From: Jannaschia seohaensis
GTDB lineage: Bacteria > Pseudomonadota > Alphaproteobacteria > Rhodobacterales > Rhodobacteraceae
DNA: 64,000 nucleotides
Assembly: GCF_900116765.1 (NCBI RefSeq)
Contig: NZ_UETC01000002.1
Span: forward strand, 248,001-312,000
Direction: 5' to 3'
Under the pieces are notes generated by a model. That model was not told the origin of the DNA. It searched no databases and worked only from the letters and a program-made list of their open reading frames with translations. Of this stretch, positions 46,961 to 55,941 are shown piece by piece. Position 1 is the first letter of the stretch. Each line of letters opens with the position of its first letter. The position numbers and the translations under genes were made by a program.

Positions 46961-47716
46961 TTAGCGCGGCTTTTTGCCCGAAACGACACGGTTTCTGCCG
47001 TCCAGGTCGTTCAAAAGCTGAATTTCGGTCAGCCCCGACTGCTCGAACAGGGCGTGAACGGCCTGTCCCTGGGTCGGCCCGATCTCTACCATCAAGCGCC
47101 CGCCAGGGGCGAGTCGCGCGGGCGCATCCCGGGTGATCACGCGATAGGCGGCAAGGCCGTCGCCCCCGGGGGTGAGAGCCAGATGCGGCTCGTGCAAGAC
47201 CTCGGGCGAGAGCCCGGCCATCTCGGCCTCCGCGATATAGGGCGGGTTCGACACGATCAGATCGAAGGTGCCGTCGATGCCATCGACCCAATCCGCCTGG
47301 CGGAACGCGGCGCGATCCGACAGGCCCAGCCGGGCCGCGTTGCGGGTGGCGACCGCCAAGGCCGCTGGCGACAGATCGGTGCCCAGCCCCCGCGCCTGCG
47401 GATAGGCGTCCAGGATCGAAAGCAGGATACAGCCGGAGCCGGTGCCCAGGTCGAGGACGCTCGACAGAGCGGACGAGACGGCCGCCTCCACAAGCGTCTC
47501 CGTCTCCGGCCGCGGATCGAGCACGTCGGCCGTGACCTCGAACTCGTGCTTCCAGAAGGCCCGGCGACCGAGGATGTGAGAGACCGGTTCGCGCGCGGCG
47601 CGGCGGGCGATGGCGGCCTCCAGATCGGCCCCTTCGAAAGCGCGCTTCAGGCGGCGCAGGTCGCCCGCCGGATCGGGCACGCCCGCCGTCGCGAGCCGCG
47701 CAATCGCGTCGCTCAC
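46961..47716 (-). CDS. prmC: Release-factor glutamine methyltransferase
   Basis: PrmC methylates the glutamine of the GGQ motif of RF1 and RF2, using SAM. The 251-aa protein has '[17 protein letters not shown]' (residues 43-59), the SAM-binding '[16 protein letters not shown]' and the catalytic 'SNPPYI' (NPPY at 157-160). Start is GTG at 47716, overlapping the prfA stop by 4 bases; the N-terminal helical domain is somewhat shorter than in E. coli PrmC (277 aa). It is translated just after its substrate RF1. Confidence 0.94.
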   Translation of the reverse strand: MSDAIARLATAGVPDPAGDLRRLKRAFEGADLEAAIARRAAREPVSHILGRRAFWKHEFEVTADVLDPRPETETLVEAAVSSALSSVLDLGTGSGCILLSILDAYPQARGLGTDLSPAALAVATRNAARLGLSDRAAFRQADWVDGIDGTFDLIVSNPPYIAEAEMAGLSPEVLHEPHLALTPGGDGLAAYRVITRDAPARLAPGGRLMVEIGPTQGQAVHALFEQSGLTEIQLLNDLDGRNRVVSGKKPR

Positions 47717-48768
47717 GCGCCCATCTCGGCCAGTTGCGCGGCCTGCCTGTCGGCGATCAGCGCGTCGATGATCCCGTCGAGATCGCCCTGCATCACCTGT
47801 GGTAGCGAATAGAGCGTCAGGTTGATGCGGTGATCGGTCAGACGGCCCTGGGGAAAATTGTAGGTCCGGATCCGCTCCGATCGGTCGCCGGAGCCGACCT
47901 GGGACTTGCGGTCGGCCGAGCGCTCCGCATCCGCCGCGGCGCGTTGAGCGTCGTAGAGCCGCGCGCGCAGCACCTGCATGGCAATGTCGCGATTGCGGTG
48001 CTGGGATTTCTCGGAGGAAGTGACGACGATGCCGGTCGGGAGGTGCGTGATCCGCACCGCCGAGTCGGTCGTGTTGACATGCTGTCCCCCGGCCCCGCTG
48101 GCGCGCATCGTGTCGATGCGGATGTCCGAGGCGGGGATGTCGATATCGACCGCTTCGGCCTCGGGCAGGACGGCGACGGTGGCGGCGGAGGTGTGGATAC
48201 GCCCGCCGGATTCGGTGGCCGGAACCCGCTGGACGCGATGCACGCCGCTCTCGAACTTGAGCCGGGCGAAGACGTTGTCGCCTTCGATCCGCGCGACCAG
48301 TTCCTTGACGCCGCCCAGGTCGGTCTCCTGCCGCTCTACCACATCCATCGACCAGCCGCGCGCCTCACAATAGCGGCGATACATCTGCTCCAGGTCGCTC
48401 GCGAAAAGCGCGGCCTCCTCGCCACCGGTGCCGGGGCGGATCTCCAGGATGGCCGGGCGCGCATCGGCCGCGTCGCGCGGCAAAAGCGCGATCTGGAGGT
48501 CGGCCTCCGCCTGTTCCAGCGCGGCGTCAAGCGTCGCGATCTCGTCGCGGGCCAGCGCGGCCATCTCCGGGTCCGACAGCATCGCCTCGGCCTCGGCGCG
48601 CTGGGCCGTGAGGTCGCGATAGGCGCGGACCTGCTCGGCCACGGGCTTGGCTTCGGCATATTCGCGGGTCAGCGGCCCGATCTCGGCGGCGTCGGGGCCA
48701 GCATTCAGCCGCGCTTCGAGATACTCGAAGCGAGCGAGGATCTGATCGAGGCGGTCGGAGGGGATCAT
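47713..48768 (-). CDS. prfA: Peptide chain release factor 1
   Basis: RF1 recognises UAA and UAG and triggers peptide release. The 351-aa protein has the peptidyl-transferase motif 'GGQ' at 227-229 ('[18 protein letters not shown]'), and the stop-codon-reading tripeptide 'PAT' in '[17 protein letters not shown]'. A helical N-domain and the C-terminal '[19 protein letters not shown]' are normal. Operon with prmC through a GTGA overlap. Confidence 0.97.
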   Translation of the reverse strand: MIPSDRLDQILARFEYLEARLNAGPDAAEIGPLTREYAEAKPVAEQVRAYRDLTAQRAEAEAMLSDPEMAALARDEIATLDAALEQAEADLQIALLPRDAADARPAILEIRPGTGGEEAALFASDLEQMYRRYCEARGWSMDVVERQETDLGGVKELVARIEGDNVFARLKFESGVHRVQRVPATESGGRIHTSAATVAVLPEAEAVDIDIPASDIRIDTMRASGAGGQHVNTTDSAVRITHLPTGIVVTSSEKSQHRNRDIAMQVLRARLYDAQRAAADAERSADRKSQVGSGDRSERIRTYNFPQGRLTDHRINLTLYSLPQVMQGDLDGIIDALIADRQAAQLAEMGA

Positions 48769-48799
48769 CCGGCGGACATGCGGCGAGACGCGCGGGGGG

Positions 48800-49195
48800 T
48801 CAAGGGCGGCTGTAGCGGGTCAAGGCGCGATAATCCTTGCGCGGCCCCGTGACGCGCCACCGGACCGACCAGGCCGGCCAGGCAGAGACGTCGTAACGCA
48901 GGCGGTAGTCGTCGGGCGGGCAGTCGTGTTCGGCGTCCAGGGCGGGCCAGAATCGGTGGAACGGCCGCCCGTCGCCGAAGGCGACGACGATGGCTTCGCC
49001 TTCCTGTCGCCACAGCGTCTCGCGCCGCGCCTCGAACGCGCCGCCACCCTGGCTCAGCCGCCCCGTCTCCACGCAGCGCCAGCTTGCGCCCTCCGGCAGC
49101 CACTCGGCCAGCCCCTCGAACCGCGCCGCTCCGCCGCCCGTATGGCGGATCACCCGCGCCACGCGCCAGCGCCCTGCCAGATCCTCCACCCTCAT
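48800..49195 (-). CDS. DUF6314-family protein
   Basis: A 131-aa soluble protein matching the DUF6314 type of Rhodobacterales: '[23 protein letters not shown]' (in part) at the start, and '[13 protein letters not shown]', '[20 protein letters not shown]' near the end. It looks like a lipocalin-like small barrel (inference). The ATG at 49195 overlaps the dgkA stop by 4 bases (ATGA), so the two are co-translated. Function unknown. Confidence 0.8.
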   Translation of the reverse strand: MRVEDLAGRWRVARVIRHTGGGAARFEGLAEWLPEGASWRCVETGRLSQGGGAFEARRETLWRQEGEAIVVAFGDGRPFHRFWPALDAEHDCPPDDYRLRYDVSAWPAWSVRWRVTGPRKDYRALTRYSRP

Positions 49196-49575
49196 CGCAG
49201 AAGCGCGTCCACCACCGCCCAGACCGCGTGTCCGCCAAAGATCAGCAGCGCACAGAACACAGCGAAGCTGCCGAGGTCTTTCGCATGCTTGGCGAAATCG
49301 CTGATTTCGGGCGAGACCCGATCGACGATCAACTCGATTGCGGTGTTGAGCGCCTCGATCCCCAGCGAGGCCAGAAACAGCGCCACGGCCACCGCCCATT
49401 GAATCGGCCCCACCCCGGCCAAAGTGAAGGCTAGGGCCGTTCCCGCCATCATCCCCGCCTGCAATTGCGCCGCCCGCTGCGTCATCAGGTAGCGGCCTCC
49501 GGCGAGCGAATATACCAACGTGTCCCAGAGATGCGCCCAGACGGGTTTCGTTCCCTTCGGCGGCGGCTGGGTCAT
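49192..49575 (-). CDS. dgkA: Diacylglycerol kinase
   Basis: A 127-aa integral-membrane DAG kinase that recycles diacylglycerol to phosphatidic acid. The core has three membrane helices with 'ALFLASLGIEALNTAIELIVDRVSPE' (in part; the conserved 'EALNTAIE' with its Glu) and 'HAKDLGSFAV'. Length matches the family. Starts at ATG 49575 and is divergent from purB, 63 bases away. Confidence 0.93.
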   Translation of the reverse strand: MTQPPPKGTKPVWAHLWDTLVYSLAGGRYLMTQRAAQLQAGMMAGTALAFTLAGVGPIQWAVAVALFLASLGIEALNTAIELIVDRVSPEISDFAKHAKDLGSFAVFCALLIFGGHAVWAVVDALLR

Positions 49576-49638
49576 GGGCGTTCCCTTTCCCGGCGGGTCG
49601 GCGTAACAGGCCTGCGTCCGACCTCAAGAGGCCCGCGC

Positions 49639-50943
49639 ATGATCCCCCGCTACTCCCGCCCCGAGATGGTGTCCATATGGTCGCCTGAGTCCAAGTTCCG
49701 CATCTGGTACGAAATCGAAGCCCATGCCTGCGATGCCATGGCCGCGCTCGGCGTCATCCCGAAGGAAAACGCCGAGGCCGTCTGGAAGGCCAAGGATGTC
49801 GAGTTCGACGTCGCCCGCATCGACGAGATCGAGGCCGTGACAAAGCATGACGTCATCGCCTTCCTCACCCATCTCGCCGAGCATGTCGGCAGCGAGGAGG
49901 CCCGCTTCGTCCACCAGGGGATGACCTCGTCGGACGTGCTGGATACGGCACTGAACGTGCAGCTGACCCGCGCCGCCGACATCCTGATCGCAGACCTTGA
50001 AGGGCTGCTCGCGGCGCTGAAGCGCCGGGCGATGGAGCACAAGGACACGATCCGCGTCGGCCGCTCCCACGGGATCCATGCCGAGCCCACGACGATGGGC
50101 CTGACCTTCGCCCGCTTCTACGCCGAGATGGACCGCAACCTGCGCCGGATGCGGACCGCCCGCGAAGAGATCGCGACCGGCGCAATTTCCGGCGCGGTCG
50201 GGACCTTCGCCAATATCGACCCCCGTGTCGAAGCGCATGTTTGCGAAAAGCTGGGCCTGATCCCCGAGCCGATCTCCACCCAGGTGATCCCCCGCGACCG
50301 CCATGCCGCGTTTTTCGCGACCTTGGGCGTGATCGCCAGCAGCATCGAGAACGTCGCCATCGAAGTGCGCCACATGCAGCGCACCGAGGTGCTGGAGGGG
50401 GCGGAGTTCTTCTCGCTCGGGCAGAAGGGCTCCTCGGCGATGCCGCACAAGAAGAACCCCGTGCTGACCGAGAACCTGACCGGGCTCGCCCGGCTGGTGC
50501 GAGGCATGGTCGTGCCCGCGATGGAGAATGTCGCGCTCTGGCACGAGCGCGACATCTCCCATTCAAGCGTCGAGCGGATGATCGGACCGGATGCCACGAT
50601 CACGCTGGACTTCGCGTTGGCGCGGCTGACGGGCGTGATCGACAAGATGCTGATCTTCACCGAGAATATGCGTTCCAACATGGACACCTTCCCGGGTCTC
50701 GTGATGTCCCAACGCGTGCTGCTGGCGCTGACCCAAGCGGGGGTCTCGCGCGAGGACGCCTATGCCATGGTGCAACGCAACGCGCTCAAGGTCTGGGAGG
50801 ACCGGGTCGATTTCCGCGAGCAACTCCTGGCGGACGAGGCGGTGGTCGCGGCGCTCGGGAAAGAAGGCATCGAGGCGCAGTTCGACGAGGCCTATCACAC
50901 CAAGCATGTCGACACGATCTTCGCCCGGGTGTTCGGGGACTGA
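49639..50943 (+). CDS. purB: Adenylosuccinate lyase
   Basis: Fumarate-releasing lyase acting twice in purine synthesis, on SAICAR and on adenylosuccinate. The 434-aa protein starts 'MIPRYSRPEMVSIWSPESK' and has 'FVHQGMTSSDVLDTAL', 'RSHGIHAEPTTMGLTFA' and the signature 'GQKGSSAMPHKKNP'. The ATG at 49639 gives the canonical N-terminus. A small secreted-protein gene follows 90 bases later. Confidence 0.97.
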   Translation: MIPRYSRPEMVSIWSPESKFRIWYEIEAHACDAMAALGVIPKENAEAVWKAKDVEFDVARIDEIEAVTKHDVIAFLTHLAEHVGSEEARFVHQGMTSSDVLDTALNVQLTRAADILIADLEGLLAALKRRAMEHKDTIRVGRSHGIHAEPTTMGLTFARFYAEMDRNLRRMRTAREEIATGAISGAVGTFANIDPRVEAHVCEKLGLIPEPISTQVIPRDRHAAFFATLGVIASSIENVAIEVRHMQRTEVLEGAEFFSLGQKGSSAMPHKKNPVLTENLTGLARLVRGMVVPAMENVALWHERDISHSSVERMIGPDATITLDFALARLTGVIDKMLIFTENMRSNMDTFPGLVMSQRVLLALTQAGVSREDAYAMVQRNALKVWEDRVDFREQLLADEAVVAALGKEGIEAQFDEAYHTKHVDTIFARVFGD

Positions 50944-51033
50944 CCCCGCCTTACCTGCGACAGAATGTTATTTTGCCGCGCCACCCGGCCGCGCTATCGT
51001 TACGTCACCCAACAGTGATAGACGGAGACGACG

Positions 51034-51201
51034 ATGACCAAGCTGAAGATGATCCTCGCCGCCGCCGCCCTGGTTGCCGCGCCTGGACTGGCCTCGGCCC
51101 AGTGCAGCTGGGGCAAGTCCGAGCAGGTGACGATGTCCTGCGCGCCGGGCACGACCTGGGACGCGACCGCCGGGGTATGCGTGCCCGAAGCGACCGGCTG
51201 A
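51034..51201 (+). CDS. Small secreted protein, 55 aa, chitin-binding-like Cys pattern
   Basis: Signal peptide 'MTKLKMILAAAALVAAPGLASA' split at about residue 22, then a 33-residue mature part with three cysteines in 'QCSWGKSEQVTMSC' and 'APGTTWDATAGVCVPE'. The 'C-x-G-x-x-W-D-x-x-x-x-x-C' pattern recalls small carbohydrate-binding (CBM14-like) domains. Such genes commonly follow purB in Rhodobacterales. The ATG at 51034 has GGAGACG upstream. Periplasmic or extracellular; no function is known. Confidence 0.7.
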   Translation: MTKLKMILAAAALVAAPGLASAQCSWGKSEQVTMSCAPGTTWDATAGVCVPEATG

Positions 51202-51222
51202 GCCAAGGCGCGACCTCGACAG

Positions 51223-51250
51223 AAGGCCCGGCCCCCAGGCCGGGCCTTTC
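51223..51250. terminator. Terminator between purB-linked gene and guaD
   Basis: Perfect 11-bp stem AAGGCCCGGCC (51223-51233) and GGCCGGGCCTT (51238-51248) with loop CCCA. It lies between convergent genes, 22 bases after the small-protein stop and touching the guaD stop codon region, so it may serve both. Confidence 0.8.
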
Positions 51251-52531
51251 CTATTTCATCGCTTGCCCCGCGACATAGACCTGGGCCACCGCCCGATCGT
51301 CCCCCATCATGATCGTCGGAAAGACCGCCTGCCACAGGTCTTCGGCCCGAGCGGCACGCTGCGCGATGGCCGGCGTCGACGCTAGGTCCAGGACCACCAG
51401 ATCGGCAGCCGCTCCGGCGGCCAGCGTCCCGACCTCGTCCTCCGCATGGAGCGCGCGCGCGGATCCTTCGGTCGCGAGCCACAGCAGCTGCGCGGGATGC
51501 AGCGCCGTCCCGCCGAGCTGCGCGATCTCGTAGGCCGCCGCCATCGTCCGCAACATCGAAAAGGAGGAGCCGCCGCCGGTATCGGTGGCCAGCCCCACGC
51601 GATGCGTGCCGAAGAGCGAAGGGTCGAACAGCCCCGACCCTATGAACGTGTTCGAGGTCGGGCAGTGAACGAGGGCCGCGCCGATCTCCACCAGCCGCGC
51701 CCTCTCCCGCTCCGTCAGATGGATGGCGTGGCCGTAGAGGCCCCGCGCGCCCAGCAGGCCATGCGCCTCATAGGTGTCCAGATAGTCCCGCGCCTCGGGG
51801 TAGAGTTCGGCGACCCAGACCAGCTCATCGGTCTGCTCAGACAGATGGGTCTGCATCAGGCAGTCGGGATGCGCCGCCCAGAGCGCGCCCAGCGCCTCCA
51901 GCTGCTCCGGCGTCGAGGTCGGCGAGAAGCGCGGCGTGATCACATAGCGGGCCCGGCCCTGCCCGTGCCAGCGGGCCAGCAGCGCCGCGCTATCGTCATG
52001 GGCCGACTGCGCCGTGTCCCGGAGATCGTCCGGCGCGTTGCGATCCATGCAGGTCTTGCCCGCCCAGACCGCCATCCCCCGCGCCGCACCCGCCTCGAAG
52101 ATCGCGTCCACGCTTTCGGGATGGATCGTGCAATAGCTCGCGAGCGACGTCGTCCCATTCGCCAGCATCAGGTCCAGCGTCCGCCCGGCGATCTCGGCGG
52201 CATAGGCGGGATCTCCGAACCGCGCCTCCTCCGGGAAGGTGTAGCCGTTCAACCAGTCGATCAGCCGCTTCCCCCAAGAGGCGATGATGGCCGTCTGCGG
52301 GTAATGCATATGCGCATCGACGAAGCCCGGCAGGATCAGACCCGCGCCGTGGTCGATCTCCGCCGCGCCGGGATGGGCCGCGCGCATCGCATCGACCGGG
52401 CCGTGACCAAGGATGCGCCCGCCATCCACGGCGACGGCACCCCGGCTGTCGTGCCTTGCCGTCGCTTCCGGCGGCGCCTCAAAGGGACTTCCATGAAACT
52501 TGAGCACCTGCCCCAGGATGAGCGTCGTCAT
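51251..52531 (-). CDS. guaD: Guanine deaminase
   Basis: Zinc amidohydrolase converting guanine to xanthine in purine catabolism. The 426-aa protein has the metal-binding 'LPGFVDAHMHYPQTAII', 'CMDRNAPDDLRDTAQSAHDD', 'MQTHLSEQTDELVWV', 'HAIHLTERERARL' and the Asp in 'VGLATDTGGGSSFSML'. The ATG at 52531 fits the family start; the upstream open frame runs through an intergenic repeat. Divergent from mgtE. Confidence 0.95.
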   Translation of the reverse strand: MTTLILGQVLKFHGSPFEAPPEATARHDSRGAVAVDGGRILGHGPVDAMRAAHPGAAEIDHGAGLILPGFVDAHMHYPQTAIIASWGKRLIDWLNGYTFPEEARFGDPAYAAEIAGRTLDLMLANGTTSLASYCTIHPESVDAIFEAGAARGMAVWAGKTCMDRNAPDDLRDTAQSAHDDSAALLARWHGQGRARYVITPRFSPTSTPEQLEALGALWAAHPDCLMQTHLSEQTDELVWVAELYPEARDYLDTYEAHGLLGARGLYGHAIHLTERERARLVEIGAALVHCPTSNTFIGSGLFDPSLFGTHRVGLATDTGGGSSFSMLRTMAAAYEIAQLGGTALHPAQLLWLATEGSARALHAEDEVGTLAAGAAADLVVLDLASTPAIAQRAARAEDLWQAVFPTIMMGDDRAVAQVYVAGQAMK

Positions 52532-52589
52532 CGTCTCGCCTTCCCGCTCCGACTGCCCGAAGATCGCCAGGGCGTCCGTCGCGACCGCC

Positions 52590-52641
52590 CCCATTCTTCC
52601 CTGCTTAAATATCCCGGGGGTCCGGGGGCTGGCCCCCGGCT
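52590..52641 (-). repeat. Dispersed intergenic repeat, copy 5
   Basis: Read leftward: hairpin CCGGGGGC-CA-GCCCCCGG (52622-52639), then 'CCCCCGGGATATTTAAGCAG' and GGAAGAATGGG. Unlike copies 1 to 4 it lies between divergent genes (guaD and mgtE), pointing toward guaD. The rest of this 233-base region must contain both promoters; nothing else is recognised. Confidence 0.65.
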
Positions 52642-52764
52642 CCGTCCGCTCAACACGCGCCACAGCCAGGGGATCGCCGCCGCTCTTAGCCCGGCCGCGA
52701 AATCCCCGCTACCCCTTCCGCGCCCCCCGCGTTATCAGCCGCTTGTGCAGAGCGGGAGCACGCC

Positions 52765-54156
52765 ATGACCGATCCAGAGACCGAAATGCTGGCCGAGGAA
52801 CCGGAAACGGAGGCGGAACTCGACGAGCCCCGCCTCTCCGCCATCCGGGACGCGCTGTCGGACCGCGACCGGACGGCGCTGGACGATCTACTCGAGCCGC
52901 TCCATGGCGCCGACATCGCCGACCTGCTGGAGCAGATCGACGAGGGTCAGCGGATGGTGCTGATCGAGCTCTGGTCGGGCCAGATCGACGGCGAAATCCT
53001 GTCGGAGTTGGACGAGTCGCTTCGCCAGGAGGTGCTGAGGGCGCTGCCGGCCGAGGACGTGGCCGAGGCCGTGCGGGAACTCGACACCGACGACGTGGTC
53101 GATCTGGTCGAGAACCTGGAGGACGAGGACCAGGCCGGCGCCATCCTGAAAGCGCTGGACGACATCGACCGCGTCGCGGTCGAACAGGCCCTCACCTATC
53201 CGGAATACTCCGCCGGGCGCCTGATGCAGCGCGAGGTCGTGATCGCGCCCTCGTTCTGGACGGTCGGTCAGACCATCGACCACCTGCGCTCGGCCGAGGA
53301 TCTGCCACAGCAATTCTACCACGTCATCCTGGTCGATCCCCGGGTCCGGCCGGTGGGCTACGTGACGCTCGGCAAGATGTTGTCGAGCCGGCGCGACACG
53401 CCGCTGAGCGAGATCGAGGAAGAGAGCTTTCGCACCTTCGAGGTCACCGACCCGGAGGAGGACGTGGCCTACGCGTTCAACCAATACCACCTGATCTCCG
53501 CCCCCGTGGTGGATGCGGATGACCGGCTGATGGGCGTGATCACCATCGACGACGCGATCCGCATCCTCGACGAGGAAGCCGAGGAAGATATCCTCCGCCT
53601 CGCCGGCGTGGACAGCGAGGAGGCGATCTCCAACCGGACTCGCGACGTGGTCCGGCGGCGCTTTCCATGGCTGGCCGTGAACCTCGTAACGGCGATCCTG
53701 GCCTCGATCGTGATCGCGCAGTTCGATGCGGTGATCACGCAGATCGTGGCGCTGGCGGTGCTGATGCCGATCGTGGCGTCTATGGGCGGCAATGCCGGGA
53801 CGCAATCGCTGACGGTCGCGGTCCGCGCGCTGGCGACGCGCGACCTGACCGGGGCCAATGTCTGGCGCGTCATCCGTCGGGAGGTGGCCGCGGGCGCGAT
53901 CAACGGCGCCGCCTTTGCCGTGATCATGGGGATCGTAGGCGTCGTCTGGTTCGGCTCGCCGATGCTGGGGGTCGTGATCGCGGTGGCGATGGTGATCAAC
54001 CTCGTCGTCGCCGGGCTGGCCGGAGTGGGCATCCCGGTGGTCCTGGAAAAGGTCGGCATCGACCCGGCCCTGGCCTCCGGCGCCTTCGTGACGACGGTGA
54101 CGGATGTGGTGGGCTTCTTCGCCTTCCTGGGGCTCGCCGCGCTCTGGCTGCTGTGA
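52765..54156 (+). CDS. mgtE: Magnesium transporter MgtE
   Basis: A Mg2+-gated channel. The 463-aa protein has the N-domain of MgtE repeats ('LHGADIADLLEQIDEGQRM', 'LPAEDVAEAVRELDTDDVVDLVENL' in part), a CBS pair (about 145-270, 'RVRPVGYVTLGKML', 'DDRLMGVITIDDAIRIL') and a five-helix membrane domain (about 290-463) with 'MPIVASMGGNAGTQSLTVAVR', quoted in part, which contains the pore motif. Its stop is followed by GC-rich palindromes. Confidence 0.96.
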   Translation: MTDPETEMLAEEPETEAELDEPRLSAIRDALSDRDRTALDDLLEPLHGADIADLLEQIDEGQRMVLIELWSGQIDGEILSELDESLRQEVLRALPAEDVAEAVRELDTDDVVDLVENLEDEDQAGAILKALDDIDRVAVEQALTYPEYSAGRLMQREVVIAPSFWTVGQTIDHLRSAEDLPQQFYHVILVDPRVRPVGYVTLGKMLSSRRDTPLSEIEEESFRTFEVTDPEEDVAYAFNQYHLISAPVVDADDRLMGVITIDDAIRILDEEAEEDILRLAGVDSEEAISNRTRDVVRRRFPWLAVNLVTAILASIVIAQFDAVITQIVALAVLMPIVASMGGNAGTQSLTVAVRALATRDLTGANVWRVIRREVAAGAINGAAFAVIMGIVGVVWFGSPMLGVVIAVAMVINLVVAGLAGVGIPVVLEKVGIDPALASGAFVTTVTDVVGFFAFLGLAALWLL

Positions 54157-54159
54157 GGG

Positions 54160-54217
54160 GGGCGGGGAAATCCCCGCCCTACCTCGCGTTGCCACGTAGG
54201 GCGGGGGTCTCCCCGCC
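54160..54217. repeat. Double palindrome after mgtE
   Basis: Two adjacent hairpins: GGGCGGGGA-AA-TCCCCGCCC (54160-54179) and GGCGGGG-GTCT-CCCCGCC (54200-54217). In addition CCCCGCCCTAC (54172-54182) and GTAGGGCGGGG (54196-54206) can pair with each other, using the same 11-base arm found at the rluB stop. It lies between the convergent mgtE and recN genes and may stop transcription from both sides. Confidence 0.7.
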
Positions 54218-54225
54218 GCTGGCGG

Positions 54226-55878
54226 TCACGCCGCCGCGTCCAGGAGGGCCTGGGCCGCGCCCCGGGCCGCGTCCGTGATGGTGTCGCCCGCCAGCATCCG
54301 TGCGATCTCGTCCACCCGATCGGCCTTGGCCACCGGAACGACCGTGGACGTGGTCACCTCGCCGGCCACCCGCTTTTCGACCCGCCAGTGATGCGCTCCG
54401 AGCGCCGCCACCTGCGGCGAGTGGGTCACGACGAGAACCTGCCCGCCCTCGGCCAGCGCCTTGAGCCGACGGCCCACCGCATCCGCCGTCGCGCCGCCGA
54501 CGCCGCGGTCGATCTCGTCGAAGATCAGCGTCATGGAGCGGTCGCCCCCGGTCAGGCAGACCTTGAGCGCCAGCAGAAAGCGCGACAGCTCCCCGCCCGA
54601 GGCGATCTTGTTGAGCGGCCCGGACGGCGCGCCGGGATTGGTCGCGACCTCGAAGGCGGCGGAATCCACGCCCGTCGGGCCCGGCGTGCCCGGCTCGAGC
54701 AAGGTGGTGAAGGTGGCGCGGTCCATCTTCAGCGGGGCAAGCTCCGCCGCCATGGCGCGGTCGAGACGCGCCGCGGCCTCCTGGCGGCGCGCCGTCAACG
54801 CGGCCGCGGCGGCGTCGAACGCGGCCCGGGCGTCCGCGACAGCGGCGCGCAAGCCGCTCAGTTCGCCGCCGGACGCGTCGAGAAGGTCGAGCCGGCTGCG
54901 CAGATCGGCGGCGAAGGCGGGCAGGTCGTCGGGGGCCACGCCATGCTTGCGGGCGGCGGCGCGGATGGCGAAGAGCCGCTCCTCCGTCTCCTCCAATTCG
55001 CGCGGGTCGAAGGAGAGCCGGTCGAGGCAGGCTTCGACCCCGGCCTGCACCTCTCCCAACTCGATCATGGCCCGGCTCAGCGCATCCAGCGCCGGGCCCA
55101 GCGCATCCCCTGCCCCTTCCGCCGCGCCGTCGAGCCAGCGGGTCGCGTCCATCATCTGCCCCTCGGCGCCCTGCGGCCCGATCGCTTCGAAGGCGCGGGC
55201 GACGTCGCCCTTGATCCGCTCGGCGTTTTGCATCAGGCGGCGAGCGGAATCGAGCGCCTCGTCCTCGCCGGGCTGGGGGTCGAGTTTGTCCAACTCGTCG
55301 GTGGCGTAGCGCAGGAAGTCCTCCTCGGCGCGCGCCTCCTCGGCCTTGGCCTCCGCCTCGGCCAGGGCCTTCTGCGCGGCCGAAAGCGCGCGCCAGGCGC
55401 GGCGCACCTCGGAGGTGTCTGCCCCCGCGAAGGCGTCGAGCAGCGCCAGATGCCCCCGCACGTCCAGGAGGCCACGGTCGTCATGCTGGCCATGCAACTC
55501 CAGCAGCGTATCCGAGAGCGCGCGCAGCACCTCGCCCGTCACGCGAGTGCCATTGACCCAGGCGGTCTTGCGCCCGTCCCGGGTGTTGACCCGGCGCAGG
55601 ATCAATTCGCCGTCCTCGGCCTCGATCTCGTATTCCGCCAGAACCGTCCGGGCCGGGTGCCCTTCCGGCAGCTCGAACACCGCCGTGACCTCGCCCTGCT
55701 TGGCGCCCTGCCTCACAAGCTCCGCCCGGCCGCGCCAGCCCAGCACGAAGCCCAAGCTGTCGAGCAGGATCGACTTGCCCGCTCCCGTCTCGCCGGTCAG
55801 CACGTTCAACCCGCCACCGAACTCCAGCGAGAGGCGGTCGATGATGAGCATGTCCTTGATGTCGAGCGAGCGAAGCAT
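54226..55878 (-). CDS. recN: DNA repair protein RecN
   Basis: An SMC-like ATPase acting in double-strand-break repair. The 550-aa protein has the N-terminal Walker A 'GETGAGKSILLDSLGFVLG', a long Ala/Arg/Glu-rich coiled-coil middle, the signature 'IASGGELSRFLLALKV' and Walker B 'LIFDEIDRGVGG'. Its ATG (55878) follows an RTX-type gene, whereas in related genomes recN typically comes directly after bamD. Confidence 0.96.
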   Translation of the reverse strand: MLRSLDIKDMLIIDRLSLEFGGGLNVLTGETGAGKSILLDSLGFVLGWRGRAELVRQGAKQGEVTAVFELPEGHPARTVLAEYEIEAEDGELILRRVNTRDGRKTAWVNGTRVTGEVLRALSDTLLELHGQHDDRGLLDVRGHLALLDAFAGADTSEVRRAWRALSAAQKALAEAEAKAEEARAEEDFLRYATDELDKLDPQPGEDEALDSARRLMQNAERIKGDVARAFEAIGPQGAEGQMMDATRWLDGAAEGAGDALGPALDALSRAMIELGEVQAGVEACLDRLSFDPRELEETEERLFAIRAAARKHGVAPDDLPAFAADLRSRLDLLDASGGELSGLRAAVADARAAFDAAAAALTARRQEAAARLDRAMAAELAPLKMDRATFTTLLEPGTPGPTGVDSAAFEVATNPGAPSGPLNKIASGGELSRFLLALKVCLTGGDRSMTLIFDEIDRGVGGATADAVGRRLKALAEGGQVLVVTHSPQVAALGAHHWRVEKRVAGEVTTSTVVPVAKADRVDEIARMLAGDTITDAARGAAQALLDAAA

Positions 55879-55941
55879 GGCGCATGAATTAACCCGCGCC
55901 AGCGTCCTTGGCGAGGGTCGTCAGACGCGGCGCGGTGACCG

